Part shown: positions 16,718 to 27,146 of the stretch, piece after piece
Layout of the letters: each line of letters begins with the position of its first letter
Numbering within the stretch: position 1 is the stretch's first letter
Assembly (NCBI RefSeq): GCF_001187845.1
Contig: NZ_CP012160.1
Coordinates: 1,798,001-1,862,000, forward strand
Source of the DNA: Octadecabacter temperatus
Lineage (GTDB): Bacteria; Pseudomonadota; Alphaproteobacteria; Rhodobacterales; Rhodobacteraceae
Length of the DNA: 64,000 nt
Direction of reading: 5' to 3'
The notes under the pieces: model-generated
The model's database searches: none
Told to the model about the DNA's origin: nothing
The model's input: the letters and a program-made list of their open reading frames with translations, nothing else
Position numbers and translations under genes: made by a program

Positions 16718-17808
16718 TCCTTCATCGCTATTTTGCCCGTCGGTTTGCGTGGACCTTTGCTGCGACGTTTGGTTCGTTCTTTATTTTGATGGTCTTGATT
16801 GACCTCGTGGAACAACTTCGTCGTTTTGGCGGCAAGGCAAGTTTTTGGGAATTACTCCAGTTGAGTTTGCTGAACCTTCCCGGTGGTATCTATGGCATCT
16901 TGCCTTTGATCACCGCGCTGGCGACTCTTGCGATGTTCCTTGGATTGTCACGCTCCTCAGAATTGGTTGTGACCCGGGCCGCTGGACGCTCAGCATTACG
17001 TGCATTGCTTTCGCCACTCTTTGTGACGCTCGTTATTGGCGCAATCACAATTGGTGTCTTCAATCCCATCGTTGCGGCAACCTCAAAAGAGTTCGAAGCA
17101 CGTGAAACCGCCTTGCGTTCCGGTGAATCCTCGATCTTGTCGATCTCCGAGAACGGGCTCTGGCTGCGCCAAGGCAATGAAACCACACAAACCGTGATCC
17201 GTGCTGCTGCGTCCAATCTTGATGGGACCGAATTGCAAAACGTCTCTTTCATCACCTTCGCACCTGAAAGCGGCCCAACCCGGCGTATCGAAGCGGCATC
17301 CGCAACCTTGCTGGCTGGCGCATGGGAATTGACGGACGCCAAGGTCTGGCCCTTGGGCGACGACCGCGTTGCAGAACAATGGGCGACAATTCACGAAACC
17401 CTACGCATCCCCTCAACGCTTACAGCGGATGAGATCCGCGATAGCTTTGGGGTGCCGTCCTCGATCCCAATCTGGGACCTCCCCACCTTCATTGCACGCC
17501 TTGAAGTTGCTGGCTTTTCTGCCACCCGACATCAGGTGTGGCTGCAAATGGAACTCGCGCTTCCGGCATTCTTGCTTTCCATGGTTTTGATTGGTGCAGG
17601 GTTCACCATGCGACACCAACGCGGCGGGAAAACAGGCGTCATGGTCCTAGCTGCGATCCTAATCTGTTTCGCGCTTTTCTTTTTACGCAATTTCGCGCAA
17701 ATCTTGGGCGAGAACGGGCAGATTCCTGCGGTTCTTGCCGCTTGGGCGCCGCCTATCGCGGCCATCGCAGCCTCCCTTGGCTTTTTGTTACACCTTGAGG
17801 ACGGCTGA
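16714..17808 (+). CDS. lptG: LPS export ABC transporter permease LptG
   Basis: The 364-residue partner permease of LptF, with the same three-plus-three helix layout around a periplasmic jellyroll. It begins MILHRYFARRFAWTF, which fits the LptG family. The start is the ATG that overlaps the lptF stop. It hands over to lptD by a TGATG overlap, so all three are translationally coupled. The cytoplasmic ATPase LptB is not in the window and must lie elsewhere. Confidence 0.95.
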   Translation: MILHRYFARRFAWTFAATFGSFFILMVLIDLVEQLRRFGGKASFWELLQLSLLNLPGGIYGILPLITALATLAMFLGLSRSSELVVTRAAGRSALRALLSPLFVTLVIGAITIGVFNPIVAATSKEFEARETALRSGESSILSISENGLWLRQGNETTQTVIRAAASNLDGTELQNVSFITFAPESGPTRRIEAASATLLAGAWELTDAKVWPLGDDRVAEQWATIHETLRIPSTLTADEIRDSFGVPSSIPIWDLPTFIARLEVAGFSATRHQVWLQMELALPAFLLSMVLIGAGFTMRHQRGGKTGVMVLAAILICFALFFLRNFAQILGENGQIPAVLAAWAPPIAAIAASLGFLLHLEDG

Positions 17809-19904
17809 TGCGTTTCTTACTCACCTTGTTGTTTACGCTGTTGCCGATGCTGGCCTCTGCCCAAGGCGCGGCAACTCTCGTTGCCGATAGCGTTTTTGTC
17901 CCCGCTGGCGGGCAACAGCTTATAGCGCAGGGCAATGTTGAGGTCTTCTTTGACGGGACGCGCCTGTCCGCGCAGCGCATCACATTTGACCAAGCCACAG
18001 ACAGGCTGACAATCGAAGGTCCGCTGTTTGTCACAGGGTCTGACGGCATGATTTTCACCGCCGACAGCGCCTCCCTTGATCCGCAACTTAGAAACGGCAT
18101 CCTGCGCGGTGCGCGTTTGGTGCTAAACGAACAGTTGCAAATGGCTGCGTCTCAAGTTGATCGTGTCGAAGGGCGCTACACCCAGCTATACCAAGTCGCT
18201 GCTACGTCCTGTCAAATCTGTGAAAGCGGCGAAACGCCCCTATGGGAGATCCGCGCCCGCCGCGTGATCCATGATCAAGACGAGCAGCAGCTTTACTTTG
18301 ACGATGCGTCGTTTCGCGTTGTTGGTGTTCCAATCTTTTGGCTGCCCCGCATGCGCCTGCCTGACCCAACGCTTTCCCGCGCAACGGGTTTGTTAACGCC
18401 GAGCATTTCTTCATCCGACAGTTTAGGTACGGGCATTCGGCTCCCCTACTTTATCAAACTCGGCGACCATCGCGATCTGACCCTAACCCCCTACTTGTCG
18501 ACCTCAACAACGACACTAGAGGCGGCGTACCGGCAAGCATTTCTGCGCGGGGACATTACCGTTGATGCTGCTGTGACCCGCGATGACATTTCGCCGGAAA
18601 CACGGGCATATATCTTTGCTGATGGTATCTTTGACCTTGGGGATGACATCAAACTGCATTTTGACATCGAATACACCTCTGACGACGACTACCTTTTGGA
18701 ATATGACTATTCCGACAAAGACCGTCTCGACAGCGAGATATCCCTCGAACGCGTGCGTGACCGCGACCTGACGCAAGCCTCGCTGACCTATTACAGTTCA
18801 CTGCGATCCGGCGAAAACTCCGCCACGCTCCCGCCTCTCCTTGCAGATATCAGCTGGGAACGCCGCGTCACTCCCAGTTGGGGCGGCACCCTCAGCTTCA
18901 CGTCTGATATGCAAAGTCATTACCGCGAAACTGCGACCGATGTGGTCGGTCGTGACGTCGCCCGTGTGAGCTTTGGAACCGCGTGGCGCGATGACCATAT
19001 TACGCAATACGGGCTTGTGGTGGATGGCACCCTCGGGCTTGATTTCGACTATTACAACGTAAGTGATGACAGTCTCGTAGATGACACTTTACGCAGCACG
19101 ATCTATGCGCAAACCACATTGCGCTATCCCCTAATCCGCCAAACCGCCCAAGCGACCCATGTATTGGAACCACTGTTCCAACTGGCATGGTCCGATGTTC
19201 AGGGCGACACCGTAACCAACGAAGACAGCACCGCGACGGAATTTGACCAAGCCAACTTACTCGCCCTGTCGCGCTTTGCAGGCGAAGACGCGGTTGAAAC
19301 AGGTCTGCGCGGTGCAGCAGGTTTGTCGTGGACGCGTGTTGGCACAAATGGATGGGACAGCACGCTAACTGTCGGGCGGGTTTTTCGCGAAACGTCTGAT
19401 CTCAGTTTCTCGGAAACGTCGGGTCTGCGCGGAACATCTTCTGACTGGCTTATCGCGGGACAATTGCGAACGCCTGCGGGCTTTACTGTAGACAGCCGTG
19501 TTCTCGTGGATGACACCCTCGCCGTTACACGATCAGAAACTCTTGCTGGCTGGACTGGTGGCAAACTCGACCTAAGTGCGGGCTACATCTTCCTGCCGAC
19601 GGATTTGGACGAATCGCGTACCGTGGACGTGTCCGAATGGACCTTCGATACGACCTACCGCTTCAACAACACATGGTCGATGGGGCTAGATGCACGCTAT
19701 GACGTGGCCTCGACCGCCCCGACCCAATCCGGTCTGGAAATTGGCTGGCAAAACGAATGTGTAACGGTTGATTTTTCGGTGTCGCGCCGCTTCACATCTT
19801 CCACTACACTTACGCCAAGCACGGACTTTGGGCTTTCGATCGGGTTGAACGGCTTTAGCGCCGGAAACGCGACAGGTATCCCATCACGTCACTGTACGAA
19901 CTAA
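17808..19904 (+). CDS. lptD: LPS assembly outer-membrane protein LptD
   Basis: A 698-residue outer-membrane beta-barrel that, with LptE, places lipopolysaccharide in the outer leaflet. It has a signal peptide (LLTLLFTLLPMLASAQ), an N-terminal OstA/LptA-like jellyroll (about 22-130), and a long barrel domain rich in alternating strands. The Cys pair in TSCQICESG near the domain junction fits the disulphide region of LptD proteins. It is shorter than the enterobacterial protein (about 780), normal for Alphaproteobacteria. Its barrel folding would need the downstream SurA. Confidence 0.93.
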   Translation: MRFLLTLLFTLLPMLASAQGAATLVADSVFVPAGGQQLIAQGNVEVFFDGTRLSAQRITFDQATDRLTIEGPLFVTGSDGMIFTADSASLDPQLRNGILRGARLVLNEQLQMAASQVDRVEGRYTQLYQVAATSCQICESGETPLWEIRARRVIHDQDEQQLYFDDASFRVVGVPIFWLPRMRLPDPTLSRATGLLTPSISSSDSLGTGIRLPYFIKLGDHRDLTLTPYLSTSTTTLEAAYRQAFLRGDITVDAAVTRDDISPETRAYIFADGIFDLGDDIKLHFDIEYTSDDDYLLEYDYSDKDRLDSEISLERVRDRDLTQASLTYYSSLRSGENSATLPPLLADISWERRVTPSWGGTLSFTSDMQSHYRETATDVVGRDVARVSFGTAWRDDHITQYGLVVDGTLGLDFDYYNVSDDSLVDDTLRSTIYAQTTLRYPLIRQTAQATHVLEPLFQLAWSDVQGDTVTNEDSTATEFDQANLLALSRFAGEDAVETGLRGAAGLSWTRVGTNGWDSTLTVGRVFRETSDLSFSETSGLRGTSSDWLIAGQLRTPAGFTVDSRVLVDDTLAVTRSETLAGWTGGKLDLSAGYIFLPTDLDESRTVDVSEWTFDTTYRFNNTWSMGLDARYDVASTAPTQSGLEIGWQNECVTVDFSVSRRFTSSTTLTPSTDFGLSIGLNGFSAGNATGIPSRHCTN

Positions 19905-19955
19905 AGACCAAGACCTAAGAAACGACCCGAGTAGACAAAAAAGACGAGGATTTCG

Positions 19956-21161
19956 ATGCGCGTTCTGATCTCTGCCATCGCCACATCGCTGGCCCTGATG
20001 ACACCCACATTCGCCACGGCGCAATTCGCACCCGCGATCACCGTGAACGACAGTGTCGTAAGTGAATTTGAAATCGACCAACGCGTTGCCATGCTGCGTA
20101 TTTTCCGCACACCTGGCAATCTCGAAGAATTGGCCCGCGAACAACTGGTCGAAGATCGCCTCAAACTCGAAGCCCTTAACTCCGCTGGTTTGCGCATTAC
20201 CGACGAAGGACTTCGTGGCGCAATGGCAGAATTCGCCACACGCGCGAACATGTCTTTGGATCAGTTCATCACAGTTCTGGGGCAAGCCGGTGTTTCAGAA
20301 GAAACCTTCCGCGACTTTGTGCGCGTCAACGTCAGCTGGCGCGACTATATCCGTTCGCGCTTCAGCGACCGCGCACAGGTTTCCGAGGCCGACATTGACC
20401 AAGCGCTCGGGCAATCTGGTGGCTCATCCAGCATCGAAGTCCTGCTTAGCGAAATCATCATTCCGGCCCCGCCCCCACGTGCGCAGGCCGCCATTGCAAC
20501 CGCCAATCGCATCGCTCAACTGACATCCACCTCAGCCTTTGAAGCCGAAGCCCGTCGTGTCTCAGCCTTGCCATCACGAACCCGTGGCGGCCGCCTCGAT
20601 TGGCTGCCCATCACCAACTACCCTGCAGGTCTGCGCGGTGTATTGCTCGACCTCTCCCCAGGTGAAGTCACGGCCCCAATCCCAATCACAAACGGCGTTG
20701 CCCTATTCCAAATGCGCGGCGTGCGCGAAGTCCCAAGCGCGGCACCCGAACCAGCCGCCATTGAATACGCGGCCTTTTACATCGCTGGCGGCCTATCAGA
20801 CGCTGGCCTGCGCGAAGCAGCACGCGTTGATGCGCGTGTCGACACCTGTGATGACCTTTACGGGGTTGCGCGTGGCCTGCCAGAAGACCAACTGCAGCGC
20901 GACGTTCTCCCGCCTGCGGAAATCCCTGCAGATGTCGCCTTAGTCCTTGCGTCCCTTGATGCAGGCGAAACCAACTACACGCTCACCCGTGCAAACGGCG
21001 AAACATTAGTGTTCTTGATGATGTGTGGCCGCACGCCTGCTCTCGGTGACGGCGTTGACCGCGAAACCATCCGCGCCCAGCTGTTGTCTCAACGTCTGAC
21101 AACCTATGCCGATGCACTGCTCGCAGACTTGCGCGCAGCTGCCACTGTCACCTACCCCTGA
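19956..21161 (+). CDS. surA: SurA-like periplasmic chaperone / peptidyl-prolyl isomerase
   Basis: A 401-residue protein with a signal peptide ending at ATFATAQF, an N-terminal SurA chaperone domain (about 25-165) and a parvulin domain (about 170-260) with the phrases LPSRTRGGRLDWLP and LSPGEVTAPIPITNG. It escorts outer-membrane proteins such as LptD through the periplasm. The ATG follows GAGGATTTCG. Only one parvulin domain is recognisable; the C-terminal third is more diverged. Position between lptD and pdxA repeats the gene order of many Proteobacteria, and the stop overlaps pdxA as TGATG. Confidence 0.9.
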   Translation: MRVLISAIATSLALMTPTFATAQFAPAITVNDSVVSEFEIDQRVAMLRIFRTPGNLEELAREQLVEDRLKLEALNSAGLRITDEGLRGAMAEFATRANMSLDQFITVLGQAGVSEETFRDFVRVNVSWRDYIRSRFSDRAQVSEADIDQALGQSGGSSSIEVLLSEIIIPAPPPRAQAAIATANRIAQLTSTSAFEAEARRVSALPSRTRGGRLDWLPITNYPAGLRGVLLDLSPGEVTAPIPITNGVALFQMRGVREVPSAAPEPAAIEYAAFYIAGGLSDAGLREAARVDARVDTCDDLYGVARGLPEDQLQRDVLPPAEIPADVALVLASLDAGETNYTLTRANGETLVFLMMCGRTPALGDGVDRETIRAQLLSQRLTTYADALLADLRAAATVTYP

Positions 21162-22120
21162 TGCAACCCATTGCAATGAGCTGTGGTGAACCTGCTGGTA
21201 TCGGCCCTGAGATCGCCGTTGCCGCATGGAACGCCGTGGGTGCTGACATTCCTATGGTCTGGATCGGCGATCCAACGCATTTGCCCAAAGACACAAAATG
21301 GCAAGCGGTCGAAACAGCCGCAGATGCGGCAACTGCCACCGCCTTTCCCGTTCTTACACGTGATTTCGGTGCGCCCAACGTTGCTGGCACCCCAAACCCC
21401 GTACATGCTGAAGGCGTAATCGCGTCTATCGCGGATGCCGTGGCTTTGGTTCAATCCGGCGAAGCCTCAGCCATCTGCACCGCCCCGATCCACAAACAAG
21501 CCCTTATTGACGGCGCCCAATTCGCCTACCCGGGCCACACGGAATACCTCGCAGCTCTCGCAGGGCGTTCATCGGTTGTCATGATGCTCGCCAGTGAAAT
21601 GCTGCGTGTTGTTCCTGCGACCATCCACATCCCGCTGGCAGACGTCCCCGAACAGCTCACCGCTGCAACGCTGACAGATACGATCCTAATTACCCACGCA
21701 GCCCTCAAACGAGACTTCGGCATCGCCAATCCCCGCCTCGCTGTCGCAGGGCTAAACCCGCACGCCGGCGAAGGCGGTAAAATGGGCCATGAGGAAATCG
21801 AAATGATCACCCCAACGCTGGACGCCCTGCGCGCTGAAGGCTTTGACATCGCAGGCCCGTTGTCCGCTGATACCATGTTCCACCCTGCCGCACGTGCGCG
21901 CTATGATGCGGCAATCTGCATGTATCACGACCAAGCCCTTATCCCCATCAAAACGTTGGACTTCTCAGGTGGCGTAAACGTCACCCTTGGACTGCCGTTC
22001 GTGCGAACCTCACCGGATCACGGCACCGCATTTGACATCGCGGGCACCGGCACCGCAGACGCAACCTCCATGATCGCAGCACTTCGCATGGCCGCAGACA
22101 TGGCACAGGCCCGCACATGA
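21161..22120 (+). CDS. pdxA: 4-hydroxythreonine-4-phosphate dehydrogenase
   Basis: Oxidises 4-phosphohydroxy-L-threonine with NAD in the deoxyxylulose-dependent route to pyridoxal phosphate. The 319-residue protein has [12 protein letters not shown] at the N-terminus, [10 protein letters not shown], the metal-binding [19 protein letters not shown] and [13 protein letters not shown]. It is linked to surA by TGATG and to rsmA by ATGA overlaps. Confidence 0.97.
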   Translation: MQPIAMSCGEPAGIGPEIAVAAWNAVGADIPMVWIGDPTHLPKDTKWQAVETAADAATATAFPVLTRDFGAPNVAGTPNPVHAEGVIASIADAVALVQSGEASAICTAPIHKQALIDGAQFAYPGHTEYLAALAGRSSVVMMLASEMLRVVPATIHIPLADVPEQLTAATLTDTILITHAALKRDFGIANPRLAVAGLNPHAGEGGKMGHEEIEMITPTLDALRAEGFDIAGPLSADTMFHPAARARYDAAICMYHDQALIPIKTLDFSGGVNVTLGLPFVRTSPDHGTAFDIAGTGTADATSMIAALRMAADMAQART

Positions 22121-22956
22121 GCATCGATAACCTCCCGCCCCTCAAACACGTCATCGACACACACGGATTGGCCGCCAAGAAATCGCTAGGCCAAAACTTC
22201 CTGCTCGATCTGAATCTAACGGCAAAAATTGCGCGCCTATCTGGGCGTAACGAAGATCACGACGTCCTTGAGATAGGCCCTGGCCCTGGCGGCCTAACGC
22301 GCGGTCTCCTATCTGAAGGCGCCCGCCGCGTCCTCGCCATCGAAAAAGACGAACGCTGCCTTTCCGCCTTGGCTGAAATCTCGGATGCCTATCCTGACCG
22401 CCTTACGGTCATAAGCGGCGACGCCCTCGACATAAACCCGCTCGACCACCTCACGAGCCCGATCCGTGTTGCCGCCAACCTGCCCTACAACATTGGCACA
22501 GAATTGCTGGTGCGCTGGCTAACCCCCACAGAATGGCCCCCGTTCTGGGACAGCCTGACATTGATGTTCCAACGCGAAGTCGCACAGCGCATCACAGCCG
22601 AACCCGGCTCCAAGGCCTACGGCCGCCTCGCGATCCTGTCCCAATGGCGTACCGATGCAAAAATCGTGATGAACCTCCCACCGGAGGCGTTCTCACCTCC
22701 TCCAAAAGTCTCCAGCGCCGTTGTGCACCTTACGGCCCTTCCAGAACCGCGCTTCCCCGCTGACGCCGCAATGCTGCAACACGTCACGGCCACCGCTTTC
22801 AACCAACGCCGCAAAATGCTGCGCTCCTCGTTAAAATCCCTCAGCCCCGACATCGAAGACCATCTGCACGCCGCAGGCATTAAGCCCACAGAACGCGCAG
22901 AACAGATCAGCGTCGAAGGCTTCTGCGCCCTCGCTCGCAGCCTGAAAAACACTTAA
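22117..22956 (+). CDS. rsmA: 16S rRNA (adenine1518/1519-N6)-dimethyltransferase
   Basis: Dimethylates two adjacent adenines in the 3' hairpin of 16S rRNA during 30S maturation. The 279-residue protein has [11 protein letters not shown], the S-adenosylmethionine loop [13 protein letters not shown] and the catalytic ANLPYNIGT (NLPY motif). It is the last gene of the lptF-to-rsmA chain and overlaps pdxA by ATGA. A repeat-like sequence begins three bases past its stop. Confidence 0.97.
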   Translation: MSIDNLPPLKHVIDTHGLAAKKSLGQNFLLDLNLTAKIARLSGRNEDHDVLEIGPGPGGLTRGLLSEGARRVLAIEKDERCLSALAEISDAYPDRLTVISGDALDINPLDHLTSPIRVAANLPYNIGTELLVRWLTPTEWPPFWDSLTLMFQREVAQRITAEPGSKAYGRLAILSQWRTDAKIVMNLPPEAFSPPPKVSSAVVHLTALPEPRFPADAAMLQHVTATAFNQRRKMLRSSLKSLSPDIEDHLHAAGIKPTERAEQISVEGFCALARSLKNT

Positions 22957-22959
22957 CCC

Positions 22960-23013
22960 TTCTTTGGCTCTAAAATACTCTGGGGGAGTCCGCAGGACGG
23001 GGGCAACGCCCCC
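22960..23013 (+). repeat. Post-stop intergenic repeat element, copy 1
   Basis: The first 21 bases match 20 of 21 bases at 60286-60306, and in both places they begin a few bases after a stop codon. Here they are followed by a GGGGGAGTCCGCAGGACG segment and a perfect hairpin GGGGGC-AAC-GCCCCC at 22999-23013. The composite resembles an intergenic element I remember as frequent behind roseobacter genes; it may assist transcript ending, although there is no T-run. Confidence 0.5.
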
Positions 23014-23059
23014 TCTTGGTCGAATTGGCGCAGCCAGTTCGAAACACCGTCCTCCAACG

Positions 23060-23087
23060 AAAAAGGCCCCCGTTTCCGAGGGCCTTT
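23060..23087 (-). terminator. Terminator of the DUF4167 gene
   Basis: On the minus strand AAAGGCCCTCGG-AAA-CGGGGGCC pairs with one mismatch and ends in TTTTTC, just past the stop of the DUF4167 gene. The other strand has only TTT, so it mainly serves the minus strand. Confidence 0.8.
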
Positions 23088-23090
23088 GAA

Positions 23091-23642
23091 TTACTCTGCG
23101 GCTTCTGGTGCTGCGCCACCCTCTGGTGTCGCCTCGCCCTCTGGCTGTTTGTCTGGCCGCGTTTTGGGCTTACGGGTGCGGCGTTTCTTTGGCGCTTCTT
23201 CTGGTGTTTCCACCAGACCGGATCCGCCCTCTTCCGCTTCAACGGGTCCAGCCGCAGCCGCTTCTTCTTGCGCCTTCAAACGGTCCGCGCGTTCGCGGTC
23301 ACGTTCGGCTTGGCGCTCACGGTTTTGCTTGTCCTGTTCAGCCTGACGCTCACGCTGCTGCTTCTCTTGCTCTTCGCGCTTGGCGTCGATCTCTTTTTGC
23401 GCTTCGGCAAGCATACGTGTGTAGTGCTCAGCGTGCTGCGCGAAATTCTCTGCGTTCACGCGGTCATTAGACAGGATCGCGTCGCGGTGCAGTTGGGTAT
23501 ATTTCTCAACGATCTGCTGCGGCGTGCCGCGCACTTTTCCCTCAGGACCCGAGCTGTCAAACACGCGGTTGACGATATTGCCACCTGATGGACGGTTGTT
23601 GTTGCGGTTCTTATTCCGCGAACGGGATCGAGAAGACTTCAT
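23091..23642 (-). CDS. DUF4167 domain protein
   Basis: A 183-residue, highly charged protein. The N-terminus is arginine- and asparagine-rich (MKSSRSRSRNKNRNNNRPSGG); the conserved DUF4167 block (about 20-80) contains NRVFDSSGPEGKVRGTP and HRDAILSNDRVNAENFAQHAEHY. A long Glu/Arg/Gln coiled coil then leads to a basic, proline-rich tail. The start is the ATG at 23642; earlier in-frame codons lack conservation. RNA binding is suggested by the basic N-terminus, but no function is established. It has its own terminator. Confidence 0.88.
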   Translation of the reverse strand: MKSSRSRSRNKNRNNNRPSGGNIVNRVFDSSGPEGKVRGTPQQIVEKYTQLHRDAILSNDRVNAENFAQHAEHYTRMLAEAQKEIDAKREEQEKQQRERQAEQDKQNRERQAERDRERADRLKAQEEAAAAGPVEAEEGGSGLVETPEEAPKKRRTRKPKTRPDKQPEGEATPEGGAAPEAAE

Positions 23643-23839
23643 GAAGGTATATCCAGCCTGTTTTTTTCTGTCGCTGCCCGATCCCACCTCATGCGGGACC
23701 TATCAAATGTAAAAGCAGTGATGTTCTGGCGTGTGTCGGAGACGGGACCAAACGGTCATACTCCATCCGACATGCATGACTATGCCGTACAAGATGTTAA
23801 TCGCAAGTGATTCTACGCAATTTTGCGCATTTACGCGGG

Positions 23840-24670
23840 TTAAAGCGGTTTTTGGCCCACAATAACACGGTCTCGCCCGTCTAAATCGTGGCGAATCCCA
23901 ACATTGAGCAACCCAGCGGCCTCAAACATCGCAACCACAGCCCCCCCTTGAGTCGGCCCGATTTCAACCATCAACCACCCCCCAGCGTTCAAATGCTCTG
24001 GCGCACCGGCCGCGATGATACGATAAAAGGACAGCCCGTCCCTCTCGTCCGTCAACGCCATGCGTGGCTCGTGGCTAAGTTCCGGTTCCAACCCGGCCAT
24101 TTCGTCAGCCGCGATATAGGGAGGATTAGACACGATCAGATCGTAGTTGCCGCCAACAACCTCGAACCAATCGCTCACTTCGAACTCACAGCGATCCGCC
24201 ACACCCAACTTCACTGCATTGCGTTGGGCCACCGCCAACGCCTGCTTCGAGATGTCTGTTGCGACCCCTGTTGCGTCAGAACGTTCATCAAGCAATATCG
24301 CTATAATGCAGCCCGATCCGGTGCCGAGGTCCAAAACATCCTTAAACGGCACGGACAATGCGGCCTCGATCAAGGTTTCTGTGTCGCCACGCGGGTCCAA
24401 CACGTCTTGGTTAACCATAAATCGCCGCCCGTAAAACTCTCGAAATCCCAACAAATGCGACATCGGCATGCGCGTCGCCCTTTGTGAAACATCGGCAAAG
24501 AAAATCGCCTCTGGCATTGCTTCGAATTCATCATGCAGATGTAATGTCATGCGCCCGACATCAATGCCCAGACATGCCGCCATCAACAATCGCGCATCGC
24601 GAATTGGGTCTTCAACGCCAGCCTCTTTAAGGGTCGCAGTCCCGTACGCCAACGCCTGTTGAACGTTCAC
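23840..24670 (-). CDS. prmC: Release factor glutamine methyltransferase
   Basis: Methylates the glutamine of the GGQ loop in release factors, which speeds peptide release. The 276-residue protein has an N-terminal helical domain, the S-adenosylmethionine motif [16 protein letters not shown] and the substrate motif [10 protein letters not shown]. It starts with GTG and overlaps the prfA stop (GTGA), so enzyme and substrate are translationally coupled. Confidence 0.96.
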   Translation of the reverse strand: MNVQQALAYGTATLKEAGVEDPIRDARLLMAACLGIDVGRMTLHLHDEFEAMPEAIFFADVSQRATRMPMSHLLGFREFYGRRFMVNQDVLDPRGDTETLIEAALSVPFKDVLDLGTGSGCIIAILLDERSDATGVATDISKQALAVAQRNAVKLGVADRCEFEVSDWFEVVGGNYDLIVSNPPYIAADEMAGLEPELSHEPRMALTDERDGLSFYRIIAAGAPEHLNAGGWLMVEIGPTQGGAVVAMFEAAGLLNVGIRHDLDGRDRVIVGQKPL

Positions 24671-25722
24671 TCACCCATCTCCGCCAGCGCTGTCGCCTGT
24701 GCGTCCTGGATCAATCCATCAATCACTTCATCCAGATCACCCTGCATAATCTGATCCAGCTTATAGAGAGTCAGGTTTATTCGATGATCTGTCATGCGGC
24801 CTTGCGGGTAATTATAGGTCCTGATGCGTTCGCTCCGGTCCCCCGATCCCACCTGTGCTGCACGATCGGCTGAGCGTTCATCATGCACCTTCTGGCGTTC
24901 CGCATCATAGAGACGCGTCTTTAGTACCTGCATCGCGATTTCGCGGTTGCGGTGCTGGGATTTCTCGGATGACGTCACAACAATGCCCGATGGCATATGG
25001 GTAATCCGCACGGCAGAATCCGTGGTGTTGACGTGCTGCCCGCCGGATCCAGACGCGCGCATGGTATCGATGCGGATGTCATTGGCGTTGATCTGGATGT
25101 CCACGTCTTCGGCCTCTGGAAGCACCGCTACTGTCGCCGCAGACGTGTGAACACGCCCGCCACTTTCGGTCTCAGGTACACGCTGAACACGGTGCACGCC
25201 GCTTTCATATTTCATCCGCGCAAACACGTTTGTACCGGACACACGGATGGTTGCTTCTTTGATGCCGCCAAGTTCGGATTGGCTTTCTTCAATGATTTCG
25301 AACTTCCAGCCCATGTTTTCAGCGTAACGATTGTACATTCTCAACAAATCAGCTGCGAACAGCGCTGCTTCGTCGCCACCCGTTCCAGGGCGAATTTCAA
25401 CCAGCGCAGGCTTGCCGTCCGCCGCATCCTTGGGGATCAGTGCCAGCTTCACGGCCTGTTCCGCATCCGGAAGACGTTCCTTCAGATCGGGCAGTTCCAT
25501 CTCTGCCAGCTCTTTCATCTCAGGGTCGCCAAGCATCGCTTCGGCCCCTTCAATCTCGCTTACCAATGCTTGGTACACTTGCACGACTTCGACCACGGGG
25601 CGCAGCTCTGCGTACTCGCGGCTGACGGTGACGAATTCATCTCCGCCGATCCCCTCACCCATACGCGCCTCAAGAAACTCGAAACGTTCGGTGATCTGCA
25701 TCAGGCGTTCACTTGGTATCAT
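24667..25722 (-). CDS. prfA: Peptide chain release factor 1
   Basis: Recognises UAA and UAG stop codons and triggers peptidyl-tRNA hydrolysis. The 351-residue protein contains the GGQ motif in [15 protein letters not shown]. The segment [20 protein letters not shown] is typical of RF1. The ATG at 25722 is chosen because it follows GAGGC and overlaps the preceding stop as ATGA; ten upstream codons are open but not family-like. Confidence 0.97.
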   Translation of the reverse strand: MIPSERLMQITERFEFLEARMGEGIGGDEFVTVSREYAELRPVVEVVQVYQALVSEIEGAEAMLGDPEMKELAEMELPDLKERLPDAEQAVKLALIPKDAADGKPALVEIRPGTGGDEAALFAADLLRMYNRYAENMGWKFEIIEESQSELGGIKEATIRVSGTNVFARMKYESGVHRVQRVPETESGGRVHTSAATVAVLPEAEDVDIQINANDIRIDTMRASGSGGQHVNTTDSAVRITHMPSGIVVTSSEKSQHRNREIAMQVLKTRLYDAERQKVHDERSADRAAQVGSGDRSERIRTYNYPQGRMTDHRINLTLYKLDQIMQGDLDEVIDGLIQDAQATALAEMGE

Positions 25723-26174
25723 GTCTGTGCCTCGCTCAATTGCGTTAGCCATCCTTCAATGCGGGCGCGGTTAACGCCCATGTCGGATCTGCCAAACCGC
25801 AACCGTCCTTCGATTTTCAATAACGGCCCGTGCCCGCCATCAACCGTGTCATCCGGCCCCGCCCAAACGGTTGTGTAATCCGGAAACCCGAAAACCCGCG
25901 AGCGCGTGATGTAGGTCGTCGTGCCCTCCTCGGGCGATCCAGCCAAACGTGTCGTACGTGGCGTCGCCATAATGAGCGTATCCAACTGCGAAAGCGTAGC
26001 CTCAGGTGCCGGCGCATTCAGCACAATCTGAAACCCGCCCGCCGACTGGCGTTGGCCCGGTGGCTGTGGGTAGAACGTCTTGTGCCATTGCGCCGAATTA
26101 CTCGGCGCTAAACGCACATAGACCCCAAGCGCAACAACGGCACCCAGCATCCCCAAAACCAAATACTTCAGCAT
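25719..26174 (-). CDS. DUF1499 domain protein, membrane-anchored
   Basis: A 151-residue protein with one N-terminal hydrophobic helix (about residues 3-20) and a DUF1499 domain recognised by [19 protein letters not shown] and a [17 protein letters not shown] ending. The function of this family is unknown. The ATG at 26174 follows GAGGGG. It lies 24 bases after the agmatinase-family gene and overlaps prfA by ATGA, so it is part of the same chain, though there is no functional link I can name. Confidence 0.8.
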   Translation of the reverse strand: MLKYLVLGMLGAVVALGVYVRLAPSNSAQWHKTFYPQPPGQRQSAGGFQIVLNAPAPEATLSQLDTLIMATPRTTRLAGSPEEGTTTYITRSRVFGFPDYTTVWAGPDDTVDGGHGPLLKIEGRLRFGRSDMGVNRARIEGWLTQLSEAQT

Positions 26175-26198
26175 CAATTCCCCTCAGCGCCAAGCGTG

Positions 26199-27146
26199 TT
26201 AGCGGACCTTAACGCCCGGCAAAATGCTCAACATCTCAAACATGATATTGGCCCCCGTAAGCGCCGTGTTCCCCGTCGTATCATAGGGGGGCGAAACCTC
26301 AACCAGATCGCAACCGACAATGTTCAAACCGCGCAGGTTGCGGATCAATTCCATTGCTTGCATCGTGGTCAGCCCGCCAATCTCTGGCGTGCCGGTTCCG
26401 GGTGCAAAACTGGGGTCGAGGCTGTCGATATCATAGGTGATGTAGCAAGGCTGCCCCCCGATGGACGCAACGATATCTTTTCCGAGCGTATTCAATGACT
26501 TGTGCCACAAACTTGATGCTAAACGCTGGTTGAACCCCCAATCAGCGGCCTCGGTGAAGTCTTCAGCGGTATAACCTGTTCCACGTAAGCCAATTTGCCA
26601 TACTTTTGAGGGTGTTATCAAACCTTCCTCATATGCGCGACGGAACACCGTACCGTGGGTTTCACGCTCTCCGAACATTTCGTCATTTACGTCTGCATGA
26701 GCGTCCACATGCACCAGTGCAACGGGCCCATGTTTCTTCGCCATCGCGCGCAAAATTGGTAGTGTCAGCGAGTGATCACCGCCTAATCCCATCGGAATGA
26801 CGGGGTGCTTTAATATCTCGTCATACTTCGCCTCAATGATCTTCAGCGAGTCCGCCAGCGAGAACGTGTTGATCGAAATGTCGCCCAGATCCGCGCATTG
26901 CAAACTGTCAAACGGCGCCGCCCCTGTCTGGATATTATAAGGCCGGATCATCGCGCTTTCTTGGCGCAGTTGTTTCGGGCCAAACCGCGTACCGGACCGC
27001 CAGCTTGTGCCGATGTCCATCGGGATGCCGATGAAACCCACATCAAGGCCTTCAGCGCTCGGCGCGTCAGGAAGGCGCATGAACGTTTGCAAGCCGGCAA
27101 AGCGGGCCAGATCATTGCCCGATACGGGCTGGTTAAATTCAGTCAT
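26199..27146 (-). CDS. speB: Agmatinase / ureohydrolase 1
   Basis: A 315-residue arginase-family enzyme. All dimanganese ligands are present: GGDHSLTLP, VDAHADVND and DIDSLDPSFAPGTGTPE. Agmatinase (agmatine to putrescine and urea) is the commonest activity for this subgroup, but guanidinobutyrase or a related guanidino hydrolase is possible. The start is the ATG at 27146, which overlaps the stop of the second ureohydrolase as ATGA; nine upstream codons are open. No arginine decarboxylase is in the window to supply agmatine. Confidence 0.88.
   Translation of the reverse strand: MTEFNQPVSGNDLARFAGLQTFMRLPDAPSAEGLDVGFIGIPMDIGTSWRSGTRFGPKQLRQESAMIRPYNIQTGAAPFDSLQCADLGDISINTFSLADSLKIIEAKYDEILKHPVIPMGLGGDHSLTLPILRAMAKKHGPVALVHVDAHADVNDEMFGERETHGTVFRRAYEEGLITPSKVWQIGLRGTGYTAEDFTEAADWGFNQRLASSLWHKSLNTLGKDIVASIGGQPCYITYDIDSLDPSFAPGTGTPEIGGLTTMQAMELIRNLRGLNIVGCDLVEVSPPYDTTGNTALTGANIMFEMLSILPGVKVR

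Noticed and set aside
24997..25878. A 293-codon open frame on the plus strand opposite prfA
   Set aside because: prfA is certain by its GGQ motif and gene order; the frame is a shadow.
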